Part shown: in pieces, positions 10,446-21,803 of the stretch | How positions within the stretch are numbered: position 1 is the first letter of the stretch | How the letters are laid out: each line of letters begins with the position of its first letter | From: Hortaea werneckii | Taxonomy: Eukaryota > Ascomycota > Dothideomycetes > Mycosphaerellales > Teratosphaeriaceae | Length of the DNA stretch: 64,000 nucleotides | Assembly: GCA_037044905.1 (NCBI GenBank) | Contig: JBAOKB010000173.1 | Span: 62,001-126,000 of the forward strand | Direction: 5' to 3' | The notes under the pieces: generated by a model | The model's input: the letters and a program-made list of their open reading frames with translations, nothing else | What the model was told of the DNA's origin: nothing | The model's database searches: none | Made by a program: the position numbers and the translations under genes

Positions 10446-11136
10446 CTTATTCAGTACTAGCTTCGGCGAGCGCAATCGAATGTCGTGCTGCGCGACTAGC
10501 TATTTTACGTTGCTAATGTTGGTTGGGAGTCTTGTTAATTACGCGACACGGTCTCTGGAATTGATATTCTTAAGCATGTAAGTCATGGCATAATAGCGGG
10601 GCACGTGCCAACAGCGGCCCTTCCTCGAAAGGCAGTTGCAAAACGTAAATCGAAAAGGCAGACGTAGACAGGTTCTGAAGAGGAACGATTCCAAAAGAAT
10701 CTGAAGGACTTAAAAGCCGTTCAGTCATGCATTATTACAGCATAGTATTAGAGCAAGCTACCCAAGCAAGCTACCGCTAATATGACAACCTCTCCCTCCC
10801 ATAGAACCCTTGTAGAACAAGGGCGGGTATCTTTCTGCATATTGAACAATAAGCTGCTGAGCCTCCCATCCCTCGTGTGCTCTGTGGCAACTTGTAGTAT
10901 ACGGCCAAGACTCCTTTGTCCCATATGCGTAAAAGCAGCCCGTCGTGTTCCCGACTGAGCAAAAAGACAATAACTCCGCCATCGCCATGCTTTATCCGGA
11001 CATTCTGATAATATCAATAAAAGAGGTAAGAAAATAATTATGTTTACAAGAAGTGGCAAGTTGCCAAAGGAGTGTATCGACACAGAAAAGGTCGCCGGTG
11101 GGCGCCTGACGAAGGATTGTATACTTTCGTCGGAAG
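10446..11136. other. Intergenic
   Basis: Tail of the SOK1/Tcp11 gene and 5' side of the CIA1 fragment. No supported gene. Confidence 0.5.
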
Positions 11137-13245
11137 TTACGTCGGGTGCTTCTGTTTTTGTTGAGCGTCCAGGGACTCCTGTTCTTGCTGCGCATCGCTT
11201 TGCGAAGGCGAGTCTGGACAAGGTCGCTCGGGCTTGGTCTCAGGCGACGAGGGCGGAGTCGGGATTCCAGTTGATACTTTCGTGACTGTAACGCCAACTG
11301 GGAGCCATTTCTTCCCAGGTGCGTACACCGCCTGTGCAATTGGCATTGTCCGGCTCAACGATCCAGGAGATCCGGGTGACATTGGACTCTCCACATCTAG
11401 CATCTCTGACTCTGCCCTCACTGGAGCCAAGTATACCAGCTCTGCCCAAACGTTCCAGTGCAAGCAAATGACATGGGTCAATCGCCTGACAATGTCATCG
11501 TCCGGATCGTAATTCCTCGTCGGTTCAGGGGGCGCAAGCACAGCACCAAATCCAATTGGAGGTGGAGGCAGCTGGTTCCCGGCGGGCGTGACGAGTGCGT
11601 TCTGCAAATCGAGCGCTGATAAGCGGATGTGCTCCTCAACACTCATTGTCACCTTTGGCAGCAGCCGATCACAAGTGTCCCTAGCGATCTGATCGAAGGC
11701 TTCCAAAGCTGGGTTAAGAGCAACGGCAAGCTTTTGCTCCACCAAGCCCAGCAAGCTAGTATCGAGTGGCGGATATCTGCCCTCCAAGATCAGAAGGATG
11801 CGGACGATCTCGACAGCAATGTTCTCAACGCGCTCCGTAAACCGGCCGGAGATCCCGACAATGGCTGAAATCGAAGCATGAAGCGCTTCTTGCGCCCGTA
11901 GGAGCTCGGAGGAGGTGACACGGGTCGGGGCAAGCTCAGCGAGGACTTTTCGGCAGAGGCTGTAGCATATAGTGCTGCGCACATTGAGTCGAATACATTT
12001 GAGACGATCTGAGTCGAGGTAGAACGTCGGGGGTATCGGACTGCTTTCTTTGAAGAGTACATCTTTCAGGAGCGCTGACGTCAAAGCCTGCAAGTGAGTA
12101 GCTTGGTGGCTCGGGGTGGTCAGGTGTTCCAACTCCGCATCGAACCATTTGCGCGCTTTGCAGACGTCGATCTTGCCGGTTGCAATGCGGTGAGCATTGT
12201 AGTGGCGTTGGAAATTGATGGTATCGTCGACGAGTAGTGGATGCATGTGTCGTATCTGGTGATTGGCGACGTCAAGCTTCATGGCCTCAAGTATGCTCAA
12301 CAGTTGTCGGAGCCCGCTGACCAACCTCTCATGCCCGACTTCAAGTGCACCGACTTCTATGTCTTTCTGCATCTCGTCCACCGTGTCATCTCGCATTGGA
12401 GCGCAGTGTGCTTTGAGTACCTTTGTTAGCCAGGTACTGAGACTGAGCAGGTCGCACACGCCGTTGGAGATCTCTTGCATCATTAGATCCACATCCAATC
12501 TTTCGATGATGGTCTTCTGCTCGTAGTCCGGGACCAAGGTCTTGAGAATATCTCTGATGGCTTCGAACATGCTGCACAGCCTGCGTTGACTGTGCTTCAA
12601 CACACGCTCCCAATACGCCACGACTTTGGTGTCAGCGGCCGCCATCTTCATCTGGGCACCAAATCCGAGCATGAATAGTTCTCCCTCCAGCGCCTGCCAG
12701 TACTGTTCTGCGGATTTTACTTTCTGCCAGCCTTTGGAGCCATCTAGATTCGGCCTGAAATGGAGATCACGGTCAAAGTTGACATCGTGCCTCAGCTTCG
12801 GGTTGTTGATAATACGGTGCATATCCAGCTCTGCTAGAGATTCGGCCGTTATCGGAGGCACCATAGTGGCTCGCTCGTAGCAATATGACGCGTCGGCTCC
12901 GTTGGGCTCTGGCATCTTAAGGATGTAGCTGAAGATGTCGTACACGATCTCTTGGTCCGTCATGTTGGGTGATTGCCAGATGGGTGGCGTCGATGAGTCC
13001 ATGGAGGAAGGGGTCAAAGACATAGCAGACTCCTGGCTGTGTGATGCGTTGTCCCATTCTGCTGTCTCCTGCTCTTGTGACCCATTGCCTACAGCCACAC
13101 TTGGAGACTGTCCCGGTGCCCTACGAGCCGCATCATGGTAAGCCTCATCGTTGAAAAGGGCGTTGCCGTGTCCTCCACGTGTTGATGTGGGCGAGCATGG
13201 TAATGAATCTCTTCGATCCATTTGTTGCCCAGGTGGCTGATGCAT
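11137..13245 (-). CDS. SOK1/Tcp11-family protein
   Basis: Intronless, 702 residues. The N-terminal 100 residues are Ser/Pro/Gln-rich and disordered. The Tcp11 (T-complex 11) domain runs from about residue 120 to 650, opening with PPITAESLAELDMHRIINNP and then HDVNFDRDLHFRPN. These are the hallmark segments of yeast Sok1 and mammalian Tcp11 relatives, known as suppressors of or partners in cAMP-dependent protein kinase signalling. The C-terminal tail (from about 655) is Pro/Ser/Glu/Gln-rich. No frameshift or stop is present and length matches the fungal family. Likely a conserved housekeeping gene. Confidence 0.88.
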   Translation of the reverse strand: MHQPPGQQMDRRDSLPCSPTSTRGGHGNALFNDEAYHDAARRAPGQSPSVAVGNGSQEQETAEWDNASHSQESAMSLTPSSMDSSTPPIWQSPNMTDQEIVYDIFSYILKMPEPNGADASYCYERATMVPPITAESLAELDMHRIINNPKLRHDVNFDRDLHFRPNLDGSKGWQKVKSAEQYWQALEGELFMLGFGAQMKMAAADTKVVAYWERVLKHSQRRLCSMFEAIRDILKTLVPDYEQKTIIERLDVDLMMQEISNGVCDLLSLSTWLTKVLKAHCAPMRDDTVDEMQKDIEVGALEVGHERLVSGLRQLLSILEAMKLDVANHQIRHMHPLLVDDTINFQRHYNAHRIATGKIDVCKARKWFDAELEHLTTPSHQATHLQALTSALLKDVLFKESSPIPPTFYLDSDRLKCIRLNVRSTICYSLCRKVLAELAPTRVTSSELLRAQEALHASISAIVGISGRFTERVENIAVEIVRILLILEGRYPPLDTSLLGLVEQKLAVALNPALEAFDQIARDTCDRLLPKVTMSVEEHIRLSALDLQNALVTPAGNQLPPPPIGFGAVLAPPEPTRNYDPDDDIVRRLTHVICLHWNVWAELVYLAPVRAESEMLDVESPMSPGSPGSLSRTMPIAQAVYAPGKKWLPVGVTVTKVSTGIPTPPSSPETKPERPCPDSPSQSDAQQEQESLDAQQKQKHPT

Positions 13246-14526
13246 GTTTAAATGTTGGTGCGAGATCGAGTCGTTGAATGGCTCCTATCGTTGCAAAAGT
13301 AGGACAGCAAATCTCCGCTGCACATGCAAGCAAGTTAGGTGTATCTCATGCCCTTTGATCGTCCAGCAAATTGTAGTCGTGTTATACGCCAAGAACGTCT
13401 CAAGCACAGCGATATTATGTCTTCGCAGTTGGGGGAATCAAATCACACGGTCACTGTGTGCTCAAAGCCGTTAGCGCCATGCTCTACACAGTACCCCCAG
13501 CCGCGACGGCAAGTACGGTCGACCGTGACGCTGTAGCTTCAAGGTTTCCGGCTTGCACGCTATACGACATCTGCTGTGGTCCTACAAGCGGGCAGAGGAG
13601 CAATTCTAGCGTGAAGGCGGCGGACTTACCTGCGTGCGGCGAACAAACCAGTTGTCGGCGAGGCCGCGAGCTTTGTGAAATTTGGCCTTGTGATGGTGCT
13701 GCAAGCGAGCAAGGCGCAAAGGTAAAAGAGGTCCAAGGAATGTTGAGCGCGACAAAAGCCACCAGCAAAGTTACAAAGCGAAGGAGAAGAAGGAGTGGAA
13801 GACACACTTGTATCTCAATGCAATGTCGACAAACTTTTGGACCGTCGGCCCCGAGGACACTTCCGAACTGTCCCCGTCAAGGGGTTGTGGGCAGCCTGTG
13901 GTCTTTATGTCGTGATAGTGTATAATAGAATTGGTGTCCATCCGTGCTTGACCTTGTAGAGATGGAACGCCCTGTCCACTCTCGTCTCCGATTTTTTGAT
14001 CAATGCGGTATACGAGTCCCGATCCAAGCAGAAGAGGTGACGGGATGGTTAAGGCTGAAACATTTCACAACGGGCGGAGTAAGGAGAGCGGCAGGAGGGT
14101 ATCTGCAGCCTCCTCTAGGCCTGATGCAGACATCGGCTGCTGAGGCTTCACTGCCGATTGCTCCGATACTGCAAGGACATCTCACCGTTCCCAGTATCAG
14201 CTCCGCACTTGTACTATGAAGTGAAGTTTCACGCCCAGGTGTCCACGACTTTTGGTACCCCTCCTTCGCCGAGACTTATCGACAAATCTGCAGACATATT
14301 ATATGTTTGAAGCATTGACATAACATGCAATTCTCTTGAGGCACGCTGCATGCAGCTTCATCGTACGCACATTGGCATTGTTTGATCGTCAAAGCAAGGG
14401 AGTGAAAAGTTGCGTTGCAACGAGAGGCTTTCGGTATTATTAGTGACAGACTCAGAGTGAAAACATCTCGCGCCCCTGATTGCCTCTCAAGTACCTCAAC
14501 TTTATCTCTCTGAAGGCTTCTAGAAG
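13246..14526. other. Upstream region of SOK1/Tcp11, no gene seen
   Basis: Short frames on both strands only, none with recognisable domains. The first few hundred bases are probably promoter and 5' leader of the minus-strand SOK1/Tcp11 gene. Confidence 0.5.
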
Positions 14527-15030
14527 ATGAACAGTGCTTTGGAGGCAACACGAGACGAATCTGGAAGTTAGTTCGGCCATTTTAATCGACCTCAGAATGG
14601 CATATCGTCAGAGTCTGCAACCAGTGGTCATGATCAGATCACTCAGGCTCAGAAATCTGGAGGTCTGATCGAGAACCCATTCGGCAATGAATCTTCTGTT
14701 GAACAATTACCCATCGATCGCAGGCCTCGACCCTACGCAGAAAAAATCGTACGCCGTTACAATCACCTCCAGAAATCCCAGGAGGAAGTCCAGTTGCTCC
14801 GAGCGCAAGTATCGTACGCATGGCATTGTCGGCTGCATCAAAGGCGCTTTTTGTTAGAATCGCAGGCGTCTTTCATGGCCGAGATGGACGTTTTAGTAGA
14901 AGCGCTCCCAAATGTACCCGAATTGACGAAGCTCAGAGAGATGTATGTCCAAGCTAAAACGGACGAGCGAGAAATTGGAAAGCATAGAGATTCTTCACGG
15001 ACAGTAGGAGATGAACTGAGCAGCACGTAA
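14527..15030 (+). pseudogene. Unknown coiled-coil protein with an in-frame TAG
   Basis: From ATG 14527 a single frame runs 14 codons to a TAG at 14569-14571 and then stays open, in the same frame, for 153 more codons to 15030. The downstream part looks coding: RRPRPYAEKIVRRYNHLQKS leading into SQEEVQLLRAQ, a charged helix, then FMAEMDVLVEALPNVPELTK. If the TAG is a CAG or TGG changed by a transition, this is a recently inactivated gene; if translation starts further in, or the TAG lies in an unrecognised intron, it may be alive. No family recognised. Confidence 0.4.
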
Positions 15031-16088
15031 TTTCGCCTCCGCATGTCGCTGACCAACTACACCGCCTCTTAGACGTCGCCGCGCTGCCCGTCTGAGAGCA
15101 TATTTCTCCCCCACATTCTCAAATTGATGCCACAAGTGATCCCGAGGACGGACCGCAGAATCATACGCCAGTAAATATCTCCCACCAAAGATCTCTAGTG
15201 ATGGACTGGCTTTAGCAGAGCAACCGATCACTCGACAGCGGCGTCTTTCCAGCACCTAGTGAAGGCTAGAGACTTACTAGAACGTATAGTTGGCCATAAA
15301 CTGGCCGACAGCTTAGTGCTTCGACGCAAAGGCTTAATCGGCAATCCTTTTGTCAATTCCGCATGTTACGAATATGGACGTGTCACTACTACTTCGTCCT
15401 TCTCTCCTTACTGAGCCAATCGCGTCCATGGCACATACGGCACGAAAGCTGCTAAGAACTATATATAATCTCAGTCTTTCTCGGCTAGGAGCAGCTGCAC
15501 GACCAGCGTGAGATAGGAGCAAGTGTAATTATCGATGATATTTACAATCTTCGAAGCGGCCTACTCATTCGTTGTCTATCTTGAAACGGTCGTACGATGC
15601 AGACTGTTACTTTTGGTTGCATCGAAAGCTGATAGTAACACTTTGCCTATCAGGACAGTTGGACAGGATTGGGTGTATCGAGTAAAACGCTACAAGACCG
15701 GGGCCAGAATGGATGGGCCGCCTTTTATCGTTCGCCGAACCAACACCAAACCTTTCGGGTATGTGATTAGCGATTGACTCTGACGAAAGTCTTAGCGAAG
15801 ATAGTTTACTCAAGTGCAACCGCTAGACTTTCCCCTCACTCCCACGTTGCAGCGAGTTACTATAAGTTGTTGGGGGCTGTTACAAATTGTACATTGTATT
15901 TGCCTTCTCTAAGCGACGTTCTCGCAGCTGCTTAAGCCGCTCCATAGGCTTGTTCAGGTAATAGTTTTCTGGTCATGGTACTAATTTTTGCAAAATGGCA
16001 ACAGGATGGGCTAGCCCTTTATGGTATTCGGAATGCGTTTCCATGATTGTACAGAACACTGACGGTAGACTCGACAACACAACGGATT
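15031..16088. other. Gene-poor stretch
   Basis: Apart from the possible transposase relic at 15604-15745, I see only short frames. Confidence 0.45.
15604..15745 (+). mobile_element. Possible pogo/Fot1-type transposase relic
   Basis: A plus-strand frame reads LLLLVASKADSN, then TVGQDWVYRVKRYKTG. This resembles the end of the CENP-B-like HTH region of Fot1/pogo transposases (..LLLAARG..-PVGKNWVxxFIKRxPEL). Only about 45 codons match and no DDE domain follows. Confidence 0.35.
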
Positions 16089-16963
16089 TTAATACGCTTC
16101 TAATGCTGCAGAAATAAGGCGTGGTAATGTAACAGAACAATCCCCGTTCTCTACCCAATCCGCGTCGCCTAAATCCTCATCGGTCTTAGCTTCATCGAAT
16201 TTGCTGATCCACGCCAGCTTGGCTTCCTTCTGTAAGGCGTCATAAACAAACGGCGTGCGATCAGTACCAACAACAAGTACCAAGTCGATTCGTTCATCTG
16301 CAGAAAGCCATTTGTTTATGTCGTTATACAGATCGGACGGCAGCCTTTCGCCGAACCAGGTTACTCCAGGCCTCAGTAGCCCAGCATTGCACTGAAGGCA
16401 CACTGGAGCTTCTGGTTTCCTCGACATGGAGCTGTCTCTTGAGGGGGCTTTTCCATTTGGTTTTGCGTCGTTTGCACAATATAGGACGCTTTCAGGACTT
16501 TCGTTGCGTCCCTCGAACGAACAGCCTTCTCTTGAGCACTTTATCTTGTGCACTGACCCATGTATCGGAAAGATTTGATTACGCACATCGACACCAGCCG
16601 TTTCCAAAAGCTCTGACAGATAATTAGTGCTGGTCTTTAATCCTTCTCAAGTAACTCACCGTCAATGTTTTGCGTTATACAAATAGACTTAGGCTTCGCT
16701 TCAAGAAGCCGCACAAGCGCAGCATGCCCTTCGTTTGCTCTTGCCGACACAGCCAACATACGAAAGCTCTCATATTTTTCCCAGACTGCCACAGGATTTT
16801 CTTTGAAATAGCTGGCTGATGCAACTCTCTCTATAGAATCCCCCCAAAACTCTGGGTTTTCTCTGAAGGTAGGAAGACCTGATGGCTGCGACAATCCAGC
16901 CCCTACTACTATCATAATCCTTTCTGAACGTTTGAGATAGTCCACAAGATCGTCCATGCTCAA
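16089..16963 (-). CDS. Sirtuin (Sir2-family NAD-dependent deacylase), class III-like
   Basis: Two exons, 16963-16660 and 16612-16089, 275 residues. NAD-binding GAGLSQPSGLPTFR at residues 22-35; TQNID at the end of exon 1; catalytic His in IHGS; zinc cysteines as CSREGC and, later, CLQC; then LRPGVTWFGERLP; and VVGTD near the end. GLPTFR and VWEKYESFR resemble class III (SIRT5-like) enzymes, which remove acidic acyl groups; the SIRT5 Tyr-x-x-Arg pair is approximately but not exactly matched. Splicing at GTGAGT makes the usually invariant NIDG read NIDE. Likely works alone, cytosolic or nuclear; no targeting signal is evident. Confidence 0.88.
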
Positions 16964-17267
16964 AATGCGGTTAACAATGAATGTAGCAGTAAACTGCGAT
17001 CTTGGATTTGGAGTTGCGGTCCCGCTTTCCCAGTGTTTGTGCCTTAGGCAGCAGAACGAAAGATCGCCGATCTAGCTAGGTTACTGGGTTTGCGCGCTTT
17101 AACCATGTCAATGGACACACCTTGGCGGGAAACACCTAAGGAACGATCTGATCGCTAGAAAAAGAAAGGTGAGGCCGCGACACTGAGGACCGACTAGACG
17201 AAGACCCAACAGGCAACCGCGCGCCAAGGCGCCAAACGCTCACGCAACAATGTGCTCGCAGCCTCAG

Positions 17268-17640
17268 CGCTCACTCCCTCTTTTCCCCTGCCGCCAAGGT
17301 GGTTGTCTACTCTCTACCACTGCGGAGTGTCGAAGAGGCCCGCAGCCCCCGGTGATAAGGTCGGCACGTGATGCAGATTGGGGTACGACCGATGCCCTTC
17401 CAAGACCCGGATGGGGAAGCAACGAACGCCTTCCGCGTCCAGACTACTGCTACCCCTCGCTAGTAAATGTTCAAGGATGCCCATTCCGTAAGCGAGCCTC
17501 ACGGCTTTTGCCTCGCTCGCCTCTCGCTCGTCGCAATTATCATCGAGCATCCTTCGGACGTCCCATGTTCCACCCGACGCGCATGCGTTCCAATCTCTCC
17601 CAAAAGGGAATCGAGCCGTGCTATGGTACACATCGACCTA
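17268..17640 (+). repeat. Dispersed repeat C, copy 1
   Basis: Clearly homologous, with many substitutions and small gaps, to the reverse complement of 61950-62290. Shared stretches include gccaaggtggt, gcggcccccggtg, gtaagcgagcc, gtcgagcatccttcgg (here atcgagcatccttcgg) and tacacatcg. Both copies contain overlapping Arg/Pro-rich open frames without recognisable domains, so origin and function are unknown. Confidence 0.65.
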
Positions 17641-17697
17641 AAACAGACCATTATGATAATGATACGGCAGCGACTGTCCCATCGCGAGTGCTGTGAA

Positions 17698-17815
17698 GGA
17701 ATGAACGGGCCAATTGACGGCAAAGGAATGAGATTGAGCCTTCGCCATCTGCCTCACAGTCAATATCTTCAAGCGCAAAAGCTGCAATCTTTATCTGCTA
17801 AAAAGGATTCCGCAG
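17698..17815 (+). repeat. Dispersed repeat D, copy 1
   Basis: About 115 bases matching 51964-52078 in the same orientation. Shared runs include aacgggccaattgacggcaa, ccttcgccatctgcctcaca and tttttatctgctaaaaag (here ctttatctgctaaaaag). It follows directly after repeat C copy 1; the second copies of C and D are about 10 kb apart. Confidence 0.75.
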
Positions 17816-18388
17816 CGTTGGACTCGAGCAGATCAACGGATCGGCGAAGAAGCGAAAGTGTGCAATCGAGGTAAACACACCCGCCCGTCACAATGCAGAA
17901 CATTAGCCATGCGATGTTGCTATGAGTCCAGTCTCACACTTGGTTCAGGATCTCTCCTCATAGTCTCCCACCTTGTACTACTTCTCATGCTCCTTGAAGA
18001 CTTCATCATATAATGGATAAGGAGTAAGAGTGGTGAGATTGCACAGTGGGCTCTTGTCAATAGCGAAAGAGCTCATCTGTTCCTCATCCGATTCACCCCT
18101 TTGCGGCCCATGCAATAACCCCTGTACATCGGTTGAGACTCATGAAACGGCGCGGCTCTATCTTGGGGATGATTGGAATCTGCGGGATCCTTGCTAAGCG
18201 GCAGGCACTGAGTTCGTCACGCAACGCGCCATGCCATTTGTGCTCCAACTTGGCATGAGCGTCCCCTTGCGGCTCGGCCGTGGCGGCGCCGCTTGAAAAA
18301 CCCCCCGGTGTTAGCAAGCAAGAGAATATATACAAAGGAAAGTGTTTAGCTCACCGTTCCACTTCCATCTCACAGCGTAGAGACCGGG

Positions 18389-18977
18389 ATGTGCAAGCTC
18401 TTCTTTGAGACGTACGAACATTGTCTCTCGCGTTCCTCTCAGTATGTAGAGTTGTGCGACACGGCCGTTAAGGCTTCCAAGCTGTGCAAGATTGAAAATT
18501 TGTGGGATTGTAAGATACTAGACGGAAGATGTGGTAAGTTTGGCATTCAGCTTTTGTGAAGCAGATACTTATTAAACTTCAGGATCCTGTCCTCACTGTG
18601 CAAGCCTTCCTCCGCCCCTAGACAGATGGCTTTGCAACGATTGGAATCCCCAACAAGTGCCACGTAGCGGACACCCACAACCCGGGATTTGCAGAGATTC
18701 CCTCGAAATTTGGCTGTCGAAGAGAATGACTGCACGCAAGCTGAGTTACGCAGCCCCCGTTACGAGTATTTTAATGATGCAGTGTTCCGAGACAGAACTT
18801 TCGGTTATGTCCATCAACTGCCAGATCTTCAATCGAGAGGTGGAAAAAGCAAAAGCAGTATACGCGAATTATCTTCAACGGTATGGCTTAAGATATGTGG
18901 AATTATATCCCTGCTTCGGTCGGGGGCCCAGGCTTGGATACTTTGAACAAAGAGACTCAAACGCTGCGGTATGCTAG
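18389..18977 (+). CDS. Cys-rich protein with CPHC zinc-ribbon-like motif
   Basis: Exons 18389-18533 and 18583-18977 (donor GTAAGT, acceptor TTCAG) give 179 residues. It opens MCKLFFETYEHC, the start seen in small fungal Cys-rich proteins (MCKxxFxTYxCGH), followed by Cys at EYVELC-like and ASKLC positions and, across the intron, RCGSCPHC. Together these could bind one or two zinc ions. The C-terminal half is helical and charged (REVEKAKAVYANYLQRYG). Alpha-A (23288-23929) also starts MCFFTAVEHSCEF, so the two may be distant relatives. Function unknown. Confidence 0.65.
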
Positions 18978-19670
18978 AAAATGGCCTCGAACTCGAAATA
19001 CGCTAACTCACCGGATCGCAGATCATCTCCTACTGGCAATTTCAGGACAAAAATGCCTATGGCGCCGTTCTTAGGGCAGAGCCTTTCCACACCACAGTTA
19101 CTTTTGGCAACGTACTATACGAAGTACGAGCTTATTACGAGCCGCGGTCGCGTTGTAAATTCAATAATCTCTTCCCTGGAGGAACAACAGGGGAGCTAAC
19201 CTTGAAGCGGGTAGACCTTGCCGGGGAAGGTGTGCAGCCTAAGGTGTAAGTGAGGCGCAAAGCTGGTCTGGAGGGAGAAAGTTCTATCGTGAGGCAGAAG
19301 GGAGAACCTTATAGTGACGGGCAATTCGTTGGACTGTTGTCTTCGGTGGTATCATAGGTATTTGTTTCGAGCTATTGCAACTATGTGACGAAACAGCGAA
19401 GATAACAGGTTACGTCATGGGCTATAGTAAGTGGTGCGTTAACATTGGAGATGAGCTCAGTCCCTCTTCCTACCTCCATCTTTCCATCCCTTCGCTTGCC
19501 ACTCTCCTTGCTGCGTTGTGACGCATTCTTTTTGCGATTCTTCTCCATGGCAGCATGGATTGTGAAGCATTGGGCTTATCGCTAATAGGTTCATTTCCCC
19601 GTCGGACGGAAGTAAATCGACGGGATACACCCGAAGTGCAGGAAATCCCACCAAGAAGTCGACAATGTAT

Positions 19671-20190
19671 TGTTACACAAGTGAGTCTCGCCAAGCTGCC
19701 ACCATCAAAGCTATTGGTAGCCCCAATATAGGGGAGGAGAAACGTTACGCCGGAACGCCAGCTCGGCCGGAGCTTGGACATGGTTCCTCCATCGAACGCT
19801 CTCTGGATCGAATGCCTTAATCTTGGAGGCGCTCGAGCTTGCACTTGTGGTGGCAGGCGCCATGTGGGCCACTTAACAATGTTTAGTAAAGATTGAAGCA
19901 TATATACGGCAAAGGAGAGTGGTATCGACGAAGCCAGGAGCTGCACCCCGTCCCGGGTCAGTGTTCCAGATTAGGCTAGGCACGCGGGCAAGATCTTAAG
20001 ATGAAGCTCTGTACGCCGCCTGTCAAGCCACCGCAATAAATTCAACAATTCGTCGCAGTTGATCGTATGCATACTTGATGGAAGTAGCATTTTCAGCGCA
20101 ATGTAGGAGTGTTAGAAGAATGGAGGTGCTACCTAGGTACTTAGCAACGAGATTCCGTCGTCGACGCAGATGACGTAGAATCCACGACCT
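19671..20190 (+). repeat. Dispersed repeat R2, copy A
   Basis: Diverged copy of 35150-35530, same orientation. Shared landmarks in order: gctgccatcgtcaaagct-like start, ggttggacatgg-like middle, atatacggcaa, and a run ending ctctgtacgcc-cctgtcaagcca, then caatgtagg near the end. Copy A is longer by internal insertions. No coding potential survives in either copy. Confidence 0.7.
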
Positions 20191-20568
20191 GGCCGGTGGG
20201 CCATACCTAATTGGGAATAGTCCGGCGCCTAGCTTAGTCACGTTTGCCGCGACCGGTAAGACTTGCTGCCCCTCTTCTGCTCCGCAATAGTAGATGAACC
20301 GCAAGAAGTGTCTAACACACTAGATGACGAGACGAAGATGTGAGACCACGGCACTCAGCTGGCTGTGAAAGAGTACAAAAGACTTCAAACGACCCAACGA
20401 TATCTCCCGTCTCCCTCTCTTACTCATCCCGGCGCGCCTTTCTCCTTCCCCAACCTATAGCATTAGCTCGCGGTCATCTAGCAGGCGGCACGAGCGGAGT
20501 CGATCCCTTGTCCGACGGTGGTTGGTACATGTTCTAGTGGTCCACACGATAACTCCTTTCTAAACGGC

Positions 20569-21633
20569 ATGTCGACGCTGGGCGATCTTCCTAGTAAACT
20601 GCTCCAGTATATTATTCGGTTGTGCCCTGAATGGGATCGAATCAACATCGGGGTAGCAGATCTTCGCCTCTGGGGTCATGCCATGATTGTTGGTGAAACG
20701 CTTTGCATCTACCCGGATGAAGAAAACGTATCTGCAGTCCTCTACTTGCTCTCACCAGATGTTGCGGATTCAAGCAAATCTCATGTTGCGGATTCAATCA
20801 AACACTTAGAACTATCGTTGACCGATGACCACTCCGAATCCAGCCGCCACCTAAGGTTGGCAGTTCAGAATGCCAGGATAAAGGATCGGACCGACCATTA
20901 TGGCGAACCCTTGGATTTGTGCGGAGAACTTACGCGACTGTTCAAGCAGTGCAGAAACATTCATCGATTGACTGTCGAAGGAGCGAGCCCAAAGTTCGTC
21001 CCTAACCGCGCTCCTGCCCGATACAGACCCTGGTACGACAGCAGACGTAAAGAGAACAAAGAGAGCGAGAAACAAGCTGCTGCTCTTCTACCGGAGATCA
21101 TCCGAGCCGCGAAAGAGGGATCCGCCGAGATCACGAGTCTCTTCCTTACTCGGGTACAGGTGCATAAGCTAGTAGCTAAAGCGGATTGGCAAGTTCGGAT
21201 AGAGGCCAGCTGTAGCAAGCTACAAGAACTTGCGGTGCAATCTTTTCAATCAGGATCAGCTTCAGCTCGGTTCTTGAAAAAGTTGACATCCTTCTCGAGC
21301 ATTCAGTCGTTACGGATCGACGGACCTAGCGGGCTCGACATTCCCGTTCCCTTCCCAAACCCTGGCCGCGGTGTAGCCGCCAGGGTAAAGCAGCTTTCTC
21401 TCACTAATTTCTCGTTAACAATGAAGGAACTAAAAGATTTTCTCAACTCTGACGAACTTGAAGTCGTCAAACTGCAGGATATTAGAGCAGTTTCTGGATT
21501 GGAGGAAGGGCATGACTACAGGGACATCATTAGTCATTTGGAAGACAAGTGCGCTGCGACAGTTTCTCGCACACAAGGGTCCAGCGGGTGCACCGGTAAG
21601 TATACGATCACAAAGACTTCTGGCGGAATCTAA
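20569..21633 (+). CDS. F-box/LRR-like protein
   Basis: Intronless, 354 residues from ATG 20569. An F-box-like N-terminus (LGDLPSKLLQYIIRLCPEWD) is followed by a solenoid-like body with leucine-rich strands (SIKHLELSLTDD, NIHRLTVEG, ITSLFLTRV, KLQELAVQS, SIQSLRIDG, RVKQLSLTNFSL, ELEVVKLQDI), i.e. about 7 irregular LRRs. This is the common architecture of fungal F-box/LRR substrate receptors for SCF ubiquitin ligases. The substrate is unknown. A long (GA)n tract lies about 90 bases beyond the stop codon, within the likely 3' UTR. Confidence 0.75.
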   Translation: MSTLGDLPSKLLQYIIRLCPEWDRINIGVADLRLWGHAMIVGETLCIYPDEENVSAVLYLLSPDVADSSKSHVADSIKHLELSLTDDHSESSRHLRLAVQNARIKDRTDHYGEPLDLCGELTRLFKQCRNIHRLTVEGASPKFVPNRAPARYRPWYDSRRKENKESEKQAAALLPEIIRAAKEGSAEITSLFLTRVQVHKLVAKADWQVRIEASCSKLQELAVQSFQSGSASARFLKKLTSFSSIQSLRIDGPSGLDIPVPFPNPGRGVAARVKQLSLTNFSLTMKELKDFLNSDELEVVKLQDIRAVSGLEEGHDYRDIISHLEDKCAATVSRTQGSSGCTGKYTITKTSGGI

Positions 21634-21720
21634 AGGTGCCTATTCGCCAAAGGACGAGACTAAGGGCAAGGAGGAGAGAGATAGAGACACAGACACAGCG
21701 AGAGAGAGAAGTGAGGGAGG

Positions 21721-21721
<1 letters not shown>

Positions 21722-21800
<79 letters not shown>
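21722..21800. repeat. (GA)n microsatellite
   Basis: About 38 uninterrupted GA dinucleotides followed by a short (GT)5. The Arg-Glu open frames through it are an artefact of the repeat. Confidence 0.97.

Positions 21801-21803
<3 letters not shown>

Larger units (their letters stand above)
16964..18388. other. Repeat-bearing intergenic region
   Basis: Contains the two dispersed repeats listed at 17268-17640 and 17698-17815; otherwise no supported gene. Confidence 0.5.

Noticed and set aside
17250..17696. 148-codon plus frame and its repeat copy at 62041-62289
   Set aside because: The two copies share nucleotide similarity, but the frame is not better preserved than the DNA and has no domain; treated as repeat C, not a gene.
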